Numbered from the stretch's first letter, positions 11,701 through 25,385 are shown. The stretch is 64,000 nt of DNA from Gonocerus acuteangulatus (GCA_946811695.1 OX328131.1:9191326-9255325); one strand, 5' to 3'. Numbers and translations are program-made. The notes: generated by a model from the letters alone, not told the origin.

Positions 11701-14700
11701 CTTTCACTATCATTAAGCTGGCTTAGTAACAAGTGACAAGTACTCTTTCACAGGTTGGTAGATAAGTGCGGTCTGTACGGTCCAACCGGAGCTTTCAGTA
11801 TCATTAAGCTGGCTTAGAAACAAGTGGCAAGTACTATTTCACAGGTTGGTGGTCAAGTGCGGTCAGTACGGTCCATCCGGAGCTTTCACTTTCATTAAGC
11901 TGGCTTAGTAACAAGTGACAAGTACTCTTTCACAGGTTGGTGGTCAAGTGCGGTCTGTACGGTCCAACCGGATCTTTCACTATCATTAAGCTAGCTTAGT
12001 AACAAGTGACAAGTACTCTTTCACAGGTTGGTAGACAAGTGCGGTCTGTACGGTCCAACCGGAGCTTTCAGTATCATTAAGCTGGCTTAGAAACAAGTGA
12101 CAAGTACTCGTTCACAGGTTGGTGGTCAAGTGCGGTCAGTACGGTCCATCCGGAGCTTTCACTTTCATTAAGCTGGCTTAGTAAAAAGTGACAACTACTC
12201 GTTCACAAGTTGGTAGACAAGTGCGGTCAGTACGGTACATCCGGAGCTTTCACTATCATTAAGCTGGCTTAGTAACAAGTGACAATACTCGTTCACAGGT
12301 TAGTGGTCAAGTGCGGTCAGTACGGTACATCCGGAGTTTTCACTTTCATTAAGCTGGCTTAGTAACAAGTGACAAGTACTCTTTCACAGGTTGGTGGTCA
12401 AGTGCGGTCAGTACGGTCCAACCGGAGCTTTCACTTTCATTAAGCTGGCTTAGTAACAAGTGACAAGTAGTCGTTCACAGGTTGGTAGACAAGTGCGGTC
12501 AGTACGGTCCAACCGGAGCTTTCACTTTCATTAAGCTGGCTTAGTAACAAGTGAAAAAACTCTTTCACAGGTTGGTGGTCAAGTGCGGTCTGTACGGTCC
12601 AACCGGAGCTTTCACTATCATTAAGCTGGCTTAGTAACAAGTGACAAGTACTCGTTCACAGGTTGGTGGTCAAGTGCAGTCTGTACGGTCCATCCGGAGC
12701 TTTCACTTTCATTAAGCTGGCTTAGTAACAAGTGACAAGTAGTCGTTCACAGGTTGGTAGACAAGTGCGGTCAGTACGGTCCAACCGGAGCTTTCACTTT
12801 CATTAAGCTGGCTTAGTAACAAGTGACAAGTACTCGTTCACAGGTTAGTGGTCAAGTGCGGTCACTACGGTACATCCGGAGCTTTCACTATCATTAAGCT
12901 GGCTTAGTAACAAGTGACAAGTACTATTTCACAGGTTGGTAGACAAGTGCGGTCAGTACGGTCCATCCGGAGCTTTCACTTTCATTAAGCTGGCTTAGAA
13001 ACAAGTGACAAGTACTATTTCACAGGTTGGTAGACAAGTGCGGTCAGTAAGGTCCATCCGGAGCTTTCACTATCATTAAGCTGGCTTAGAAACAAGTGAC
13101 AAGTACTATTTCACAGGTTGGTAGACAAGTGCGGTCAGTACGGTCCATCCGGAGCTTTCACTTTCATTAAGCTGGCTTAGTAAAAAGTGACAAGTACTAT
13201 TTCACAGGTTGGTGGTCATGTGCGGTCAGTACGGTACATCCGGAGCTTTCACTATCATTAAGCTTGCTTAGTAACAAATGCCAAGTACTCGTTCACTGGT
13301 TGGTAGACAAGTGCGGTCAGTACGGTCCAACCGGAGCATTCACTTTCATTAAGCTGGCTTAGTAACAAGTGACAAGTACTCTTTCACAGGTTGGTGGTCA
13401 AGTGCGGTCTGTACGGTCCAACTGGATCTTTCACTATCATTAAGCTAGCTTAGTAACAAGTGACAAGTACTCTTTCACAGGTTGGTAGACAAGTGCGGTC
13501 TGTACGGTCCAACCGGAGCTCTCAGTATCATTAAGCTGGCTTAGTAACAAGTGACAAGTACTCGTTCACAGGTTGGTGGTCAAGTGCGGTCTGTACGGTC
13601 CAACCGGAGCTTTCAGTATCATTAAGCTGGCTTAGAAACAAGTGACAAGTACTCGTTCACAGGTTGGTGGTCAAGTGCGGTCAGTACGGTCCATCCGGAG
13701 CTTTCACTTTCATTAAGCTGGCTTAGTAAAAAGTGACAACTACTCTTTCACAGGTTGGTAGATAAGTGCGGTCTGTACGGTCCATCCGGAGTTTTCACTT
13801 TCATTAAGCTGGCTTAGTAAAAAGTGACAACTACTCTTTCACAGGTTGGTAGATAAGTGCGGTCTGTACGGTCCATCCGGAGCTTTCACTATCATTAAGC
13901 TGGCTTAGTAACAAGTGACAAGTACTCGTTCACAGGTTGGTAGACAAGTGCGGTCAGTACGGTACATCCGGAGCTTTCACTATCATTAAGCTGGCTTAGT
14001 AACAAGTGACAATACTCGTTCACAGGTTGGTGGTCAAGTGCGGTCAGTACGGTACATCCGGAGTTTTCACTTTCATTAAGCTGGCTTAGTAACAAGTGAC
14101 AAGTACTCTTTCACAGGTTGGTGGTCAAGTGCGGTCAGTACGGTCCAACCGGAGCTTTCACTTTCATTAAGCTGGCTTAGTAACAAGTGACAAGTAGTCG
14201 TTCACAGGTTGGTAGACAAGTGCGGTCAGTACGGTCCAACCGGAGCTTTCACTTTCATTAAGCTGGCTTAGTAACAAGTGACAAGTAGTCGTTCACAGGT
14301 TGGTAGACAAGTGCGGTCAGTACGGTCCAACCGGAGCTTTCACTTTCATTAAGCTGGCTTAGTAACAAGTGACAAGTACTCGTTCACAGGTTAGTGGTCA
14401 AGTGCGGTCACTACGGTACATCCGGAGCTTTCACTATCATTAAGCTGGCTTAGTAACAAGTGACAAGTACTATTTCACAGGTTGGTAGACAAGTGCGGTC
14501 AGTACGGTCCATCCGGAGCTTTCACTTTCATTAAGCTGGCTTAGAAACAAGTGACAAGTACTATTTCACAGGTTGGTAGACAAGTGCGGTCAGTACGGTC
14601 CATCCGGAGCTTTCACTATCATTAAGCTGGCTTAGAAACAAGTGACAAGTACTATTTCACAGGTTGGTAGACAAGTGCGGTCAGTACGGTCCATCCGGAG

Positions 14701-17700
14701 CTTTCACTTTCATTAAGCTGGCTTAGTAAAAAGTGACAAGTACTATTTCACAGGTTGGTGGTCATGTGCGGTCAGTACGGTACATCCGGAGCTTTCACTA
14801 TCATTAAGCTGGCTTAGTAACAAATGGCAAGTACTCGTTCACAGGTTGGTAGATAAGTGCGGTCAGTACGGTCCAACCGGAGCTTTCACTTTCATTAAGC
14901 TGGCTTAGTAACAAGTGACAAGTACTCGTTCACAGGTTGGTAGACAAGTGCGGTCAGTACGGTACATCCGGAGTTTTCACTATCATTAAGCTGGCTTAGT
15001 AACAAGTGACAAGTACTCTTTCACAGGTTGGTGGTCAAGTGCGGTCTGTACGGTCCAACCGGATCTTTCACTATCATTAAGCTAGCTTAGTAACAAGTGA
15101 CAAGTACTCTTTCACAGGTTGGTAGACAAGTGCGGTCTGTACTGTCCAACCGGAGCTTTCAGTATCATTAAGCTGGCTTAGTAACAAGTGACAAGTACTC
15201 GTTCACAGGTTGGTAGTCAAGTGCGGTCAGTACGGTCCATCCGGAGCTTTCACTTTCATTAAGGTGGCTTAGTAAAAAGTGACAAGTAGTCGTTCACAGG
15301 TTGGTAGACAAGTGCGGTCAGTACGGTCCAACCGGAGCTTTCACTTTCATTAAGCTGGCTTAGTAACAAATGGCAAGTACTCGTTCACAGGTTGGTAGAC
15401 AAGTGCGGTCAGTACGGTCCATCCGGAGCTTTCACTATCATTAAGCTGGCTTAGTAACAAGTGACAAGTACTATTTCACAGGTTGGTAGACAAGTGCGGT
15501 CAGTACGGTCCAACCGGAGCTTTCACTATCATTAAGCTGGCTTAGTAACAAGTGACAAGTACTCGTTCACAGGTTGGTGGTCAAGTGCGGTCTGTACGGT
15601 CCAACCGGATCTTTCACTATCATTAAGCTAGCTTAGTAACAAGTGACAAGTACTCTTTCACAGGTTGGTAGACAAGTGCGGTCTGTACTGTCCAACCGGA
15701 GCTTTCAGTATCATTAAGCTGGCTTAGTAACAAGTGACAAGTACTCGTTCACAGGTTAGTAGTCAAGTGCGGTCAGTACGGTCCATCCGGAGCTTTCACT
15801 TTCATTAAGGTGGCTTAGTAAAAAGTGACAAGTAGTCGTTCACAGGTTGGTAGACAAGTGCGGTCAGTACGGTCCATCCGTAGTTTTCACTTTCATTAAG
15901 CTGGCTTAGTAACAAGTGAGAAGTACTCGTTCACAGGTTGGTGGTCAAGTGCGGTCAGTACGGTCCATCTGGAGTTTTCACTTTCATTAAGCTGGCTTAG
16001 TAACAAGTGACAAGTACTCTTTCACAGGTTGGTGGTCAAGTGCGTCCAGTGCGGCCCAACCGGAGCTTTCACTTTCATTAAGCTGGCTTAGTAACAAGTG
16101 AGAAGTACTCGTTCACAGGTTGGTGGTCAAGTGCGGTCAGTACGGTCCATCCGGAGCTTTCACTTTCATTAAGCTGGCTTAGTAACAAGTGACAAGTACT
16201 CGTTCACAAGTTGGCAGACAAGTGCGGTCAGTACGGTACATCCGGAACTTTCACTATCATTAAGCTGGCTTAGTAACAAATGGCAAGTACTCGTTCACAG
16301 GTTGGTAGACAAGTGCGGTCAGTACGGTCCAACCGGAGCTTTCACTTTCATTAAGCTGGCTTAGTAACAAGTGACAAGTACTCTTTCACAGGTTGGTGGT
16401 CAAGTGCGGTCTGTACGGTCCAACCGGATCTTTCACAATCATTAAGCTAGCTTAGTAACAAGTGACAAGTACTCTTTCACAGGTTGGTAGACAAGTGCGG
16501 TCAGTACGGTACATCCGGAGCTTTCAGTATCATTAAGCTGGCTTAGTAACAAGTGACAAGTACTCTTTCACAGGTTGGTGGTCAAGTGCGGTCTGTACGG
16601 TCCAACCGGAGCTTTCACTTTCATTAAGCTGGCTTAGTAACAAGTGACAAGTACTCGTTCACAGGTTGGTAGACAAGTGCGGTCAGTACGGTCCATCCGG
16701 AGCTTTCAGTATCATTAAGCTGGCTTAGAAACAAGTGACAAGTACTATTTCACAGGTTGGTAGACAAGTGCGGTCAGTACGGTCCATCCGGAGCTTTCAC
16801 TTTCATTAAGCTGGCTTAGTAAAAAGTGACAAGTACTATTTCACAGGTTGGTGGTCATGTGCGGTCAGTACGGTACATCCGGAGCTTTCACTATCATTAA
16901 GCTGGCTTAGTAACAAATGGCAAGTACTCGTTCACAGGTTGGTAGTCAAGTGCGGTCAGTACGGTACATCCGGAGCTTTCACTATCATTAAGCTGGCTTA
17001 GTAACAAATGGCAAGTACTCGTTCACAGGTTGGTAGTCAAGTGCGGTCAGTACGGTCCAACCGGAGCTTTCACTATCATTAAGCTGGCTTAGTAACAAGT
17101 GACAAGTACTCTTTCACAGGTTGGTAGATAAGTGCGGTCTGTACGGTCCAACCGGAGCTTTCAGTATCATTAAGCTGGCTTAGAAACAAGTGGCAAGTAC
17201 TATTTCACAGGTTGGTGGTCAAGTGCGGTCAGTACGGTCCATCCGGAGCTTTCACTTTCATTAAGCTGGCTTAGTAACAAGTGACAAGTACTCTTTCACA
17301 GGTTGGTGGTCAAGTGCGGTCTGTACGGTCCAACCGGATCTTTCACTATCATTAAGCTAGCTTAGTAACAAGTGACAAGTACTCTTTCACAGGTTGGTAG
17401 ACAAGTGCGGTCTGTACGGTCCAACCGGAGCTTTCAGTATCATTAAGCTGGCTTAGAAACAAGTGACAAGTACTCGTTCACAGGTTGGTGGTCAAGTGCG
17501 GTCAGTACGGTCCATCCGGAGCTTTCACTTTCATTAAGCTGGCTTAGTAAAAAGTGACAACTACTCGTTCACAAGTTGGTAGACAAGTGCGGTCAGTACG
17601 GTACATCCGGAGCTTTCACTATCATTAAGCTGGCTTAGTAACAAGTGACAATACTCGTTCACAGGTTAGTGGTCAAGTGCGGTCAGTACGGTACATCCGG

Positions 17701-20700
17701 AGTTTTCACTTTCATTAAGCTGGCTTAGTAACAAGTGACAAGTACTCTTTCACAGGTTGGTGGTCAAGTGCGGTCAGTACGGTCCAACCGGAGCTTTCAC
17801 TTTCATTAAGCTGGCTTAGTAACAAGTGACAAGTAGTCGTTCACAGGTTGGTAGACAAGTGCGGTCAGTACGGTCCAACCGGAGCTTTCACTTTCATTAA
17901 GCTGGCTTAGTAACAAGTGAAAAAACTCTTTCACAGGTTGGTGGTCAAGTGCGGTCTGTACGGTCCAACCGGAGCTTTCACTATCATTAAGCTGGCTTAG
18001 TAACAAGTGACAAGTACTCGTTCACAGGTTGGTGGTCAAGTGCAGTCTGTACGGTCCATCCGGAGCTTTCACTTTCATTAAGCTGGCTTAGTAACAAGTG
18101 ACAAGTAGTCGTTCACAGGTTGGTAGACAAGTGCGGTCAGTACGGTCCAACCGGAGCTTTCACTTTCATTAAGCTGGCTTAGTAACAAGTGACAAGTACT
18201 CGTTCACAGGTTAGTGGTCAAGTGCGGTCACTACGGTACATCCGGAGCTTTCACTATCATTAAGCTGGCTTAGTAACAAGTGACAAGTACTATTTCACAG
18301 GTTGGTAGACAAGTGCGGTCAGTACGGTCCATCCGGAGCTTTCACTTTCATTAAGCTGGCTTAGAAACAAGTGACAAGTACTATTTCACAGGTTGGTAGA
18401 CAAGTGCGGTCAGTAAGGTCCATCCGGAGCTTTCACTATCATTAAGCTGGCTTAGAAACAAGTGACAAGTACTATTTCACAGGTTGGTAGACAAGTGCGG
18501 TCAGTACGGTCCATCCGGAGCTTTCACTTTCATTAAGCTGGCTTAGTAAAAAGTGACAAGTACTATTTCACAGGTTGGTGGTCATGTGCGGTCAGTACGG
18601 TACATCCGGAGCTTTCACTATCATTAAGCTTGCTTAGTAACAAATGCCAAGTACTCGTTCACTGGTTGGTAGACAAGTGCGGTCAGTACGGTCCAACCGG
18701 AGCATTCACTTTCATTAAGCTGGCTTAGTAACAAGTGACAAGTACTCTTTCACAGGTTGGTGGTCAAGTGCGGTCTGTACGGTCCAACTGGATCTTTCAC
18801 TATCATTAAGCTAGCTTAGTAACAAGTGACAAGTACTCTTTCACAGGTTGGTAGACAAGTGCGGTCTGTACGGTCCAACCGGAGCTCTCAGTATCATTAA
18901 GCTGGCTTAGTAACAAGTGACAAGTACTCGTTCACAGGTTGGTGGTCAAGTGCGGTCTGTACGGTCCAACCGGAGCTTTCAGTATCATTAAGCTGGCTTA
19001 GAAACAAGTGGCAAGTACTCGTTCACAGGTTGGTGGTCAAGTGCGGTCAGTACGGTCCATCCGGAGCTTTCACTTTCATTAAGCTGGCTTAGTAAAAAGT
19101 GACAACTACTCTTTCACAGGTTGGTAGATAAGTGCGGTCTGTACGGTCCATCCGGAGTTTTCACTTTCATTAAGCTGGCTTAGTAAAAAGTGACAACTAC
19201 TCTTTCACAGGTTGGTAGATAAGTGCGGTCTGTACGGTCCATCCGGAGCTTTCACTATCATTAAGCTGGCTTAGTAACAAGTGACAAGTACTCGTTCACA
19301 GGTTGGTAGACAAGTGCGGTCAGTACGGTACATCCGGAGCTTTCACTATCATTAAGCTGGCTTAGTAACAAGTGACAATACTCGTTCACAGGTTGGTGGT
19401 CAAGTGCGGTCAGTACGGTACATCCGGAGTTTTCACTTTCATTAAGCTGGCTTAGTAACAAGTGACAAGTACTCTTTCACAGGTTGGTGGTCAAGTGCGG
19501 TCAGTACGGTCCAACCGGAGCTTTCACTTTCATTAAGCTGGCTTAGTAACAAGTGACAAGTAGTCGTTCACAGGTTGGTAGACAAGTGCGGTCAGTACGG
19601 TCCAACCGGAGCTTTCACTTTCATTAAGCTGGCTTAGTAACAAGTGACAAGTAGTCGTTCACAGGTTGGTAGACAAGTGCGGAAAGTACGGTCCAACCGG
19701 AACTTTCACTTTCATTAAGCTGGCTTAGTAACAAGTGACAAGTACTCGTTCACAGGTTAGTGGTCAAGTGCGGTCACTACGGTACATCCGGAGCTTTCAC
19801 TATCATTAAGCTGGCTTAGTAACAAGTGACAAGTACTATTTCACAGGTTGGTAGACAAGTGCGGTCAGTACGGTCCATCCGGAGCTTTCACTTTCATTAA
19901 GCTGGCTTAGAAACAAGTGACAAGTACTATTTCACAGGTTGGTAGACAAGTGCGGTCAGTACGGTCCATCCGGAGCTTTCACTATCATTAAGCTGGCTTA
20001 GAAACAAGTGACAAGTACTATTTCACAGGTTGGTAGACAAGTGCGGTCAGTACGGTCCATCCGGAGCTTTCACTTTCATTAAGCTGGCTTAGTAAAAAGT
20101 GACAAGTACTATTTCACAGGTTGGTGGTCATGTGCGGTCAGTACGGTACATCCGGAGCTTTCACTATCATTAAGCTGGCTTAGTAACAAATGGCAAGTAC
20201 TCGTTCACAGGTTGGTAGATAAGTGCGGTCAGTACGGTCCAACCGGAGCTTTCACTTTCATTAAGCTGGCTTAGTAACAAGTGACAAGTACTCGTTCACA
20301 GGTTGGTAGACAAGTGCGGTCAGTACGGTACATCCGGAGTTTTCACTATCATTAAGCTGGCTTAGTAACAAGTGACAAGTACTCTTTCACAGGTTGGTGG
20401 TCAAGTGCGGTCTGTACGGTCCAACCGGATCTTTCACTATCATTAAGCTAGATTAGTAACAAGTGACAAGTACTCTTTCACAGGTTGGTAGACAAGTGCG
20501 GTCTGTACTGTCCAACCGGAGCTTTCAGTATCATTAAGCTGGCTTAGTAACAAGTGACAAGTACTCGTTCACAGGTTGGTAGTCAAGTGCGGTCAGTACG
20601 GTCCATCCGGAGCTTTCACTTTCATTAAGGTGGCTTAGTAAAAAGTGACAAGTAGTCGTTCACAGGTTGGTAGACACGTGCGGTCAGTACGGTCCATCCG

Positions 20701-23700
20701 TAGTTTTCACTTTCATTAAGCTGGCTTAGTAACAAGTGAGAAGTACTCGTTCACAGGTTGGTGGTCAAGTGCGGTCAGTACGGTCCATCTGGAGTTTTCA
20801 CTTTCATTAAGCTGGCTTAGTAACAAGTGACAAGTACTCTTTCCCAGGTTGGTGGTCAAGTGCGTCCAGTGCGGCCCAACCGGAGCTTTCACTTTCATTA
20901 AGCTGGCTTAGTAACAAGTGAGAAGTACTCGTTCACAGGTTGGTGGTCAAGTGCGGTCAGTACGGTCCATCCGGAGCTTTCACTTTCATTAAGCTGGCTT
21001 AGTAACAAGTGACAAGTACTCGTTCACAAGTTGGTAGACAAGTGCGGTCAGTACGGTACATCCGGAACTTTCACTATCATTAAGCTGGCTTAGTAACAAA
21101 TGGCAAGTACTCGTTCACAGGTTGGTAGACAAGTGCGGTCAGTACGGTCCAACCGGAGCTTTCACTTTCATTAAGCTGGCTTAGTAACAAGTGACAAGTA
21201 CTCTTTCACAGGTTGGTGGTCAAGTGCGGTCTGTACGGTCCAACCGGATCTTTCACTATCATTAAGCTAGCTTAGTAACAAGTGACAAGTACTCTTTCAC
21301 AGGTTGGTAGACAAGTGCGGTCAGTACGGTACATCCGGAGCTTTCAGTATCATTAAGCTGGCTTAGTAACAAGTGACAAGTACTCTTTCACAGGTTGGTG
21401 GTCAAGTGCGTCCAGTGCGGCCCAACAGGAGCTTTCACTTTCATTAAGCTGGCTTAGTAACAAGTGAGAAGTACTCGTTCACAGGTTGGTGGTCAAGTGC
21501 GGTCAGTACGGTCCATCCGGAGCTTTCACTTTCATTAAGCTGGCTTAGTAACAAGTGAGAAGTACTCGTTCACAGGTTGGTGGTCAAGTGCGGTCAGTAC
21601 GGTCCATCCGGAGCTTTCACTTTCATTAAGCTGGCTTAGTAACAAGTGACAATACTCGTTCACAGGTTGGTGGTCAAGTGCGGTCAGTACGGTCCATCCG
21701 GAGCTTTCACTTTCATTAAGCTGGCTTAGTAACAAGTGACAAGTACTCTTTCACAGGTTGGTAGATAAGTGCGGTCTGTACGGTACATCCGGAGCTTTCA
21801 CGTTCATTAAGCTGGCTTAGTAACAAGTGACAACTACTCTTTCACAGGTTGGTAGTCAAGTGCGGTCAGTACGGTCCATCCGGAGCTTTCACTTTCATTA
21901 AGCTGGCTTAGTAACAAGTGACAACTACTCTTTCACAGGTTGGTAGACAAGTGCGGTCAGTACGGTACATCCGGAGCTTTCAGTATCATTAAGCTGGCTT
22001 AGTAACAAGTGACAAGTACTCTTTCACAGGTTGGTAGACAAGTGCGGTCAGTACGGTACATCCGGAGCTTTCAGTATCATTAAGCTGGCTTAGTAACAAG
22101 TGACAAGTACTCTTTCACAGGTTGGTGGTCAAGTGCGGTCAGTACGGTCCAACCGGAGCTTTCACTTTCATTAAGCTGGCTTAGTAACAAGTGACAAGTA
22201 GTCGTTCACAGGTTGGTAGACAAGTGCGGTCAGTACGGTCCAACCGGAGCTTTCACTTTCATTAAGCTGGCTTAGTAACAAGTGAAAAGTACACTTTCAC
22301 AGGTTGGTGGTCAAGTGCGGTCTGTACGGTCCAACCGGAGCTTTCACTATCATTAAGCTGGCTTAGTAACAAGTGACAAGTACTCGTTCACAGGTTGGTG
22401 GTCAAGTGCAATCTGTACGGTCCATCCGGAGCTTTCACTTTCATTAAGCTGGCTTAGTAACAAGTGACAAGTAGTCGTTCACAGGTTGGTAGACAAGTGC
22501 GGTCAGTACGGTCCAACCGGAGCTTTCACTTTCATTAAGCTGGCTTAGTAACAAGTGACAAGTACTCGTTCACAGGTTAGTGGTCAAGTGCGGTCACTAC
22601 GGTACATCCGGAGCTTTCACTATCATTAAGCTGGCTTAGTAACAAGTGACAAGTACTATTTCACAGGTTGGTAGACAAGTGCGGTCAGTACGGTCCATCC
22701 GGAGCTTTCACTTTCATTAAGCTGGCTTAGAAACAAGTGACAAGTACTATTTCACAGGTTGGTAGACAAGTGCGGTCAGTACGGTCCAACCGGATCTTTC
22801 ACTTTCATTAAGCTGGCTTAGTAACAAGTGACAAGTACTCTTTCACAGGTTGGTGGTCAAGTGCGGTCTGTACTGTCCAACCGGAGCTTTCAGTATCATT
22901 AAGCTGGCTTAGTAACAAATGGCAAGTACTCGTTCACAGGTTGGTAGACAAGTGCGGTCAGTACGGTCCAACCGGAGCTTTCACTTTCATTAAGCTGGCT
23001 TAGTAACAAGTGACAAGTACTCTTTCACAGGTTGGTGGTCAAGTGCGGTCTGTACGGTCCAACCGGATCTTTCAATATCATTAAGCTAGCTTAGTAACAA
23101 GTGACAAGTACTCTTTCACAGGTTGGTAGACAAGTGCGGGGTGTACTGTCCAACCGGAGCTTTCAGTATCATTAAGCTGGCTTAGTAACAAGTGACAAGT
23201 ACTCGTTCACAGGTTGGTAGTCAAGTGCGGTCAGTACGGTCCATCCGGAGCTTTCACTTTCATTAAGGTGGCTTAGTAACAAGTGAGAAGTACTCGTTCA
23301 CAGGTTGGTGGTCAAGTGCGGTCAGTACGGTCCATCTGGAGTTTTCACTTTCATTAAGCTGGCTTAGTAACAAGTGACAAGTACTCTTTCACAGGTTGGT
23401 GGTCAAGTGCGTCCAGTGCGGCCCAACCGGAGCTTTCACTTTCATTAAGCTGGCTTAGTAACAAGTGAGAAGTACTCGTTCACAGGTTGGTGGTCAAGTG
23501 CGGTCAGTACGGTCCATCCGGAGCTTTCACTTTCATTAAGCTGGCTTAGTAACAAGTGACAATACTCGTTCACAGGTTGGTGGTCAAGTGCGGTCAGTAC
23601 GGTCCATCCGGAGCTTTCACTTTCATTAAGCTGGCTTAGTAACAAGTGACAAGTACTCTTTCACAGGTTGGTAGATAAGTGCGGTCTGTACGGTACATCC

Positions 23701-24162
23701 GGAGCTTTCACGTTCATTAAGCTGGCTTAGTAACAAGTGACAACTACTCTTTCACAGGTTGGTAGTCAAGTGCGGTCAGTACGGTCCATCCGGAGCTTTC
23801 ACTTTCATTAAGCTGGCTTAGTAACAAGTGACAACTACTCTTTCACAGGTTGGTAGACAAGTGCGGTCAGTACGGTACATCCGGAGCTTTCAGTATCATT
23901 AAGCTGGCTTAGTAACAAGTGACAAGTACTGTTTCACAGGTTGGTAGACAAGTGCGGTCAGTACGGTACATCCGGAGCTTTCAGTATCATTAAGCTGGCT
24001 TAGTAACAAGTGACAAGTACTCTTTCACAGGTTGGTAGTCAAGTGCGGTCTGTACGGTCCATCCGGAGCTTTCACTATCATTAAGCTGGCTTAGTGACAA
24101 GTGACATCTAATCGTTCACAGGTTGGTAGACAAGTGCGGTCAGTACGGTCCATCCGGAGCTT
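8716..24162. repeat. 91-bp satellite array, about 170 copies with higher-order structure
   Basis: The unit spacing is 91 bases (for example CTTAGTAACA at 8901 and 8992). A typical unit contains CTTAGTAACAAGTGACAAGT, ACTCGTTCACAGGTTGGTAG, CAAGTGCGGTCAGTACGGT and CCGGAGCTTTCACTTTCATT. Diagnostic variants are shuffled along the array: CCATCCGG/CCAACCGG/ACATCCGG, CTCGTTC/CTCTTTC/CTATTTC and GTAGACAAG/GTGGTCAAG/GTAGATAAG. Blocks are duplicated at offsets of 819 (9 units), 1910 (about 21 units), 4820 (about 53 units) and 5366 (about 59 units). The 60-66-residue minus-strand frames are read-through. The right edge abuts repeat family R. The array could be pericentromeric or interstitial, and sequence alone cannot say which. 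Confidence 0.98.
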
Positions 24163-24860
24163 ATTTTACTATAAAATGCAATGAAAAAAAAAAATTAAAT
24201 TTTTAACAGATACAAAAACCCGTTCAAAAGAGCAAAAATAACAATTTCGAAGTTTCAAGTCCTTATTTCTCCGATTGATATCGCCCCATCGAAAATTACA
24301 TCAGAAAATGTTTTGTATAGAATTTAGTTAGCTCTGGAAAGGTTACATTCCATTTACCACGATTCTCTATGCGCTTTCGAGATATTTTATGAAATATACC
24401 ACGATCTGAAAATATTTCAAGTGTACTAATAATATTTTTTTTTTTCCTAATACTTCCTTACCTCGAAACGCAACCAAAATTTAAATATCATAGATCAGAT
24501 TGATATGAAACGTCTGGAACAAGTTGCAACTGAATCAATCGTTTCCGAATACCCAAACTGAAAACTAGTTTGGAAAATTATTTGTATCCATTTTTCTTTT
24601 ACCTGTACCTTTTACAGATATCGCGTTAAAAATTATTTCATTCGTTTTCTTGTCTTAAGAAACCTATAAGACGAGCACCTGCAATCACGCTCGGAAACGT
24701 AAGCGTTCGAATTTTTTTTCCGCAAATTTTGCTCAAAAACCATGTTCCGGTGAACGGATTCTGCTGGGTAACGAACTTGATCTTTCAGATCAGACGAAAG
24801 AATTTTGTATCACATTTCATCAAAATCGGACCATTTTGAGACAGTGGGAGAGCGATCAGA
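24163..24860 (+). repeat. Dispersed repeat family R, copy 2
   Basis: It starts ATTTTACTATAAAATGCAAT and shares TCCGATTGATATCGCCC, TTTCGAGATATTTTA and a tail of the form 'catcaaaatcggaccattttgag' with the copies near 4 kb and 30.7 kb. The satellite ends exactly where this repeat begins. Confidence 0.65.
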
Positions 24861-24917
24861 CAAATATATTTATATATATATGTGCGTTTTGTTTTAAGTT
24901 ACTTCGCTGGGGTTGAA

Positions 24918-25171
24918 ATGATTGATTGGTGAGACGGCTTCTCTCTCCAGCGGTGTTCTTTCTCTCCTTTCTGCAATATTTCACTTCATCAGGCTCCTTG
25001 TGTCGTCCTCGGTGGTTGTCAAGGGAATGAATGTCACAGTTATTATTCCCTTGACAACCACCGAGGACGACACAAGGAGCCTGATGAAGTCGGAGATGAA
25101 CCCGACGAAATATTGCAGAAAGGAGAGAAAGAACACCGCTGGAGAGAGAAGCCGTCACACCAATCAATCAT
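24918..25171. mobile_element. Foldback hairpin element, arms of about 110 and 127 bp
   Basis: Bases 24918-25027 are the reverse complement of 25045-25171 apart from a gap of about 17 bases in the left arm, with a 17-base loop between. The mirrored open frames on both strands here are a consequence of the palindrome, not genes. The right arm contains a hammerhead-like core (separate entry), and the gap in the left arm removes exactly its stem II. Confidence 0.85.
25081..25110 (+). ncRNA. Hammerhead-ribozyme-like core (possible Penelope-like retroelement relic)
   Basis: CTGATGA (25081-25087) is followed by A, then GTCGG (25089-25093), an eight-base loop and CCGAC (25102-25106), which pairs perfectly with GTCGG, then GAAA (25107-25110). 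This is the order of the conserved hammerhead core: CUGAUGA, stem II, GAAA. Penelope-like retroelements are known to carry hammerhead motifs. The extra A before stem II departs from the canonical core. I could not identify a convincing stem III or cleavage site, so activity is doubtful. Treat it as a motif match. Confidence 0.4.
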
Positions 25172-25177
25172 ATATAT

Positions 25178-25240
<63 letters not shown>
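25171..25240. repeat. (TA)n microsatellite
   Basis: Alternating TA with two CATACATA interruptions near its start, directly abutting the foldback element. Confidence 0.97.
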
Positions 25241-25243
<3 letters not shown>

Positions 25244-25305
25244 CCCAATTTGAACCATCGTTACATTCCTGATCTATAGGTTCTGAAATGTAAAATTTTC
25301 TAGTC

Positions 25306-25385
25306 GGCAATTCCGGATTGCACCTCATAAGGTCAACCTCATAAGCGGGGTTCCTTCCTATGGAAGGAGGAAGGAACCGCACTAA
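25306..25385 (+). repeat. Hairpin repeat H, copy 3
   Basis: Contains CAATTCCGGATTGC, AACCTCATAAGCGGGG and the hairpin GGTTCCTTCC / GGAAGGAACC, followed by CGCACTAAAA. It matches the copies near 3.2 kb and 50.7 kb. Confidence 0.65.

Noticed and set aside
12440..23645. Repeated 60-66-residue minus-strand frames (MLLSQLN...) in the satellite
   Set aside because: They are translations of the 91-bp unit. A 91-base period shifts frame each unit, and stops recur in every third unit. No codon bias or conserved start context.
24856..25382. Mirrored frames of about 100 residues on both strands
   Set aside because: They arise from the foldback palindrome and the neighbouring (TA)n tract.
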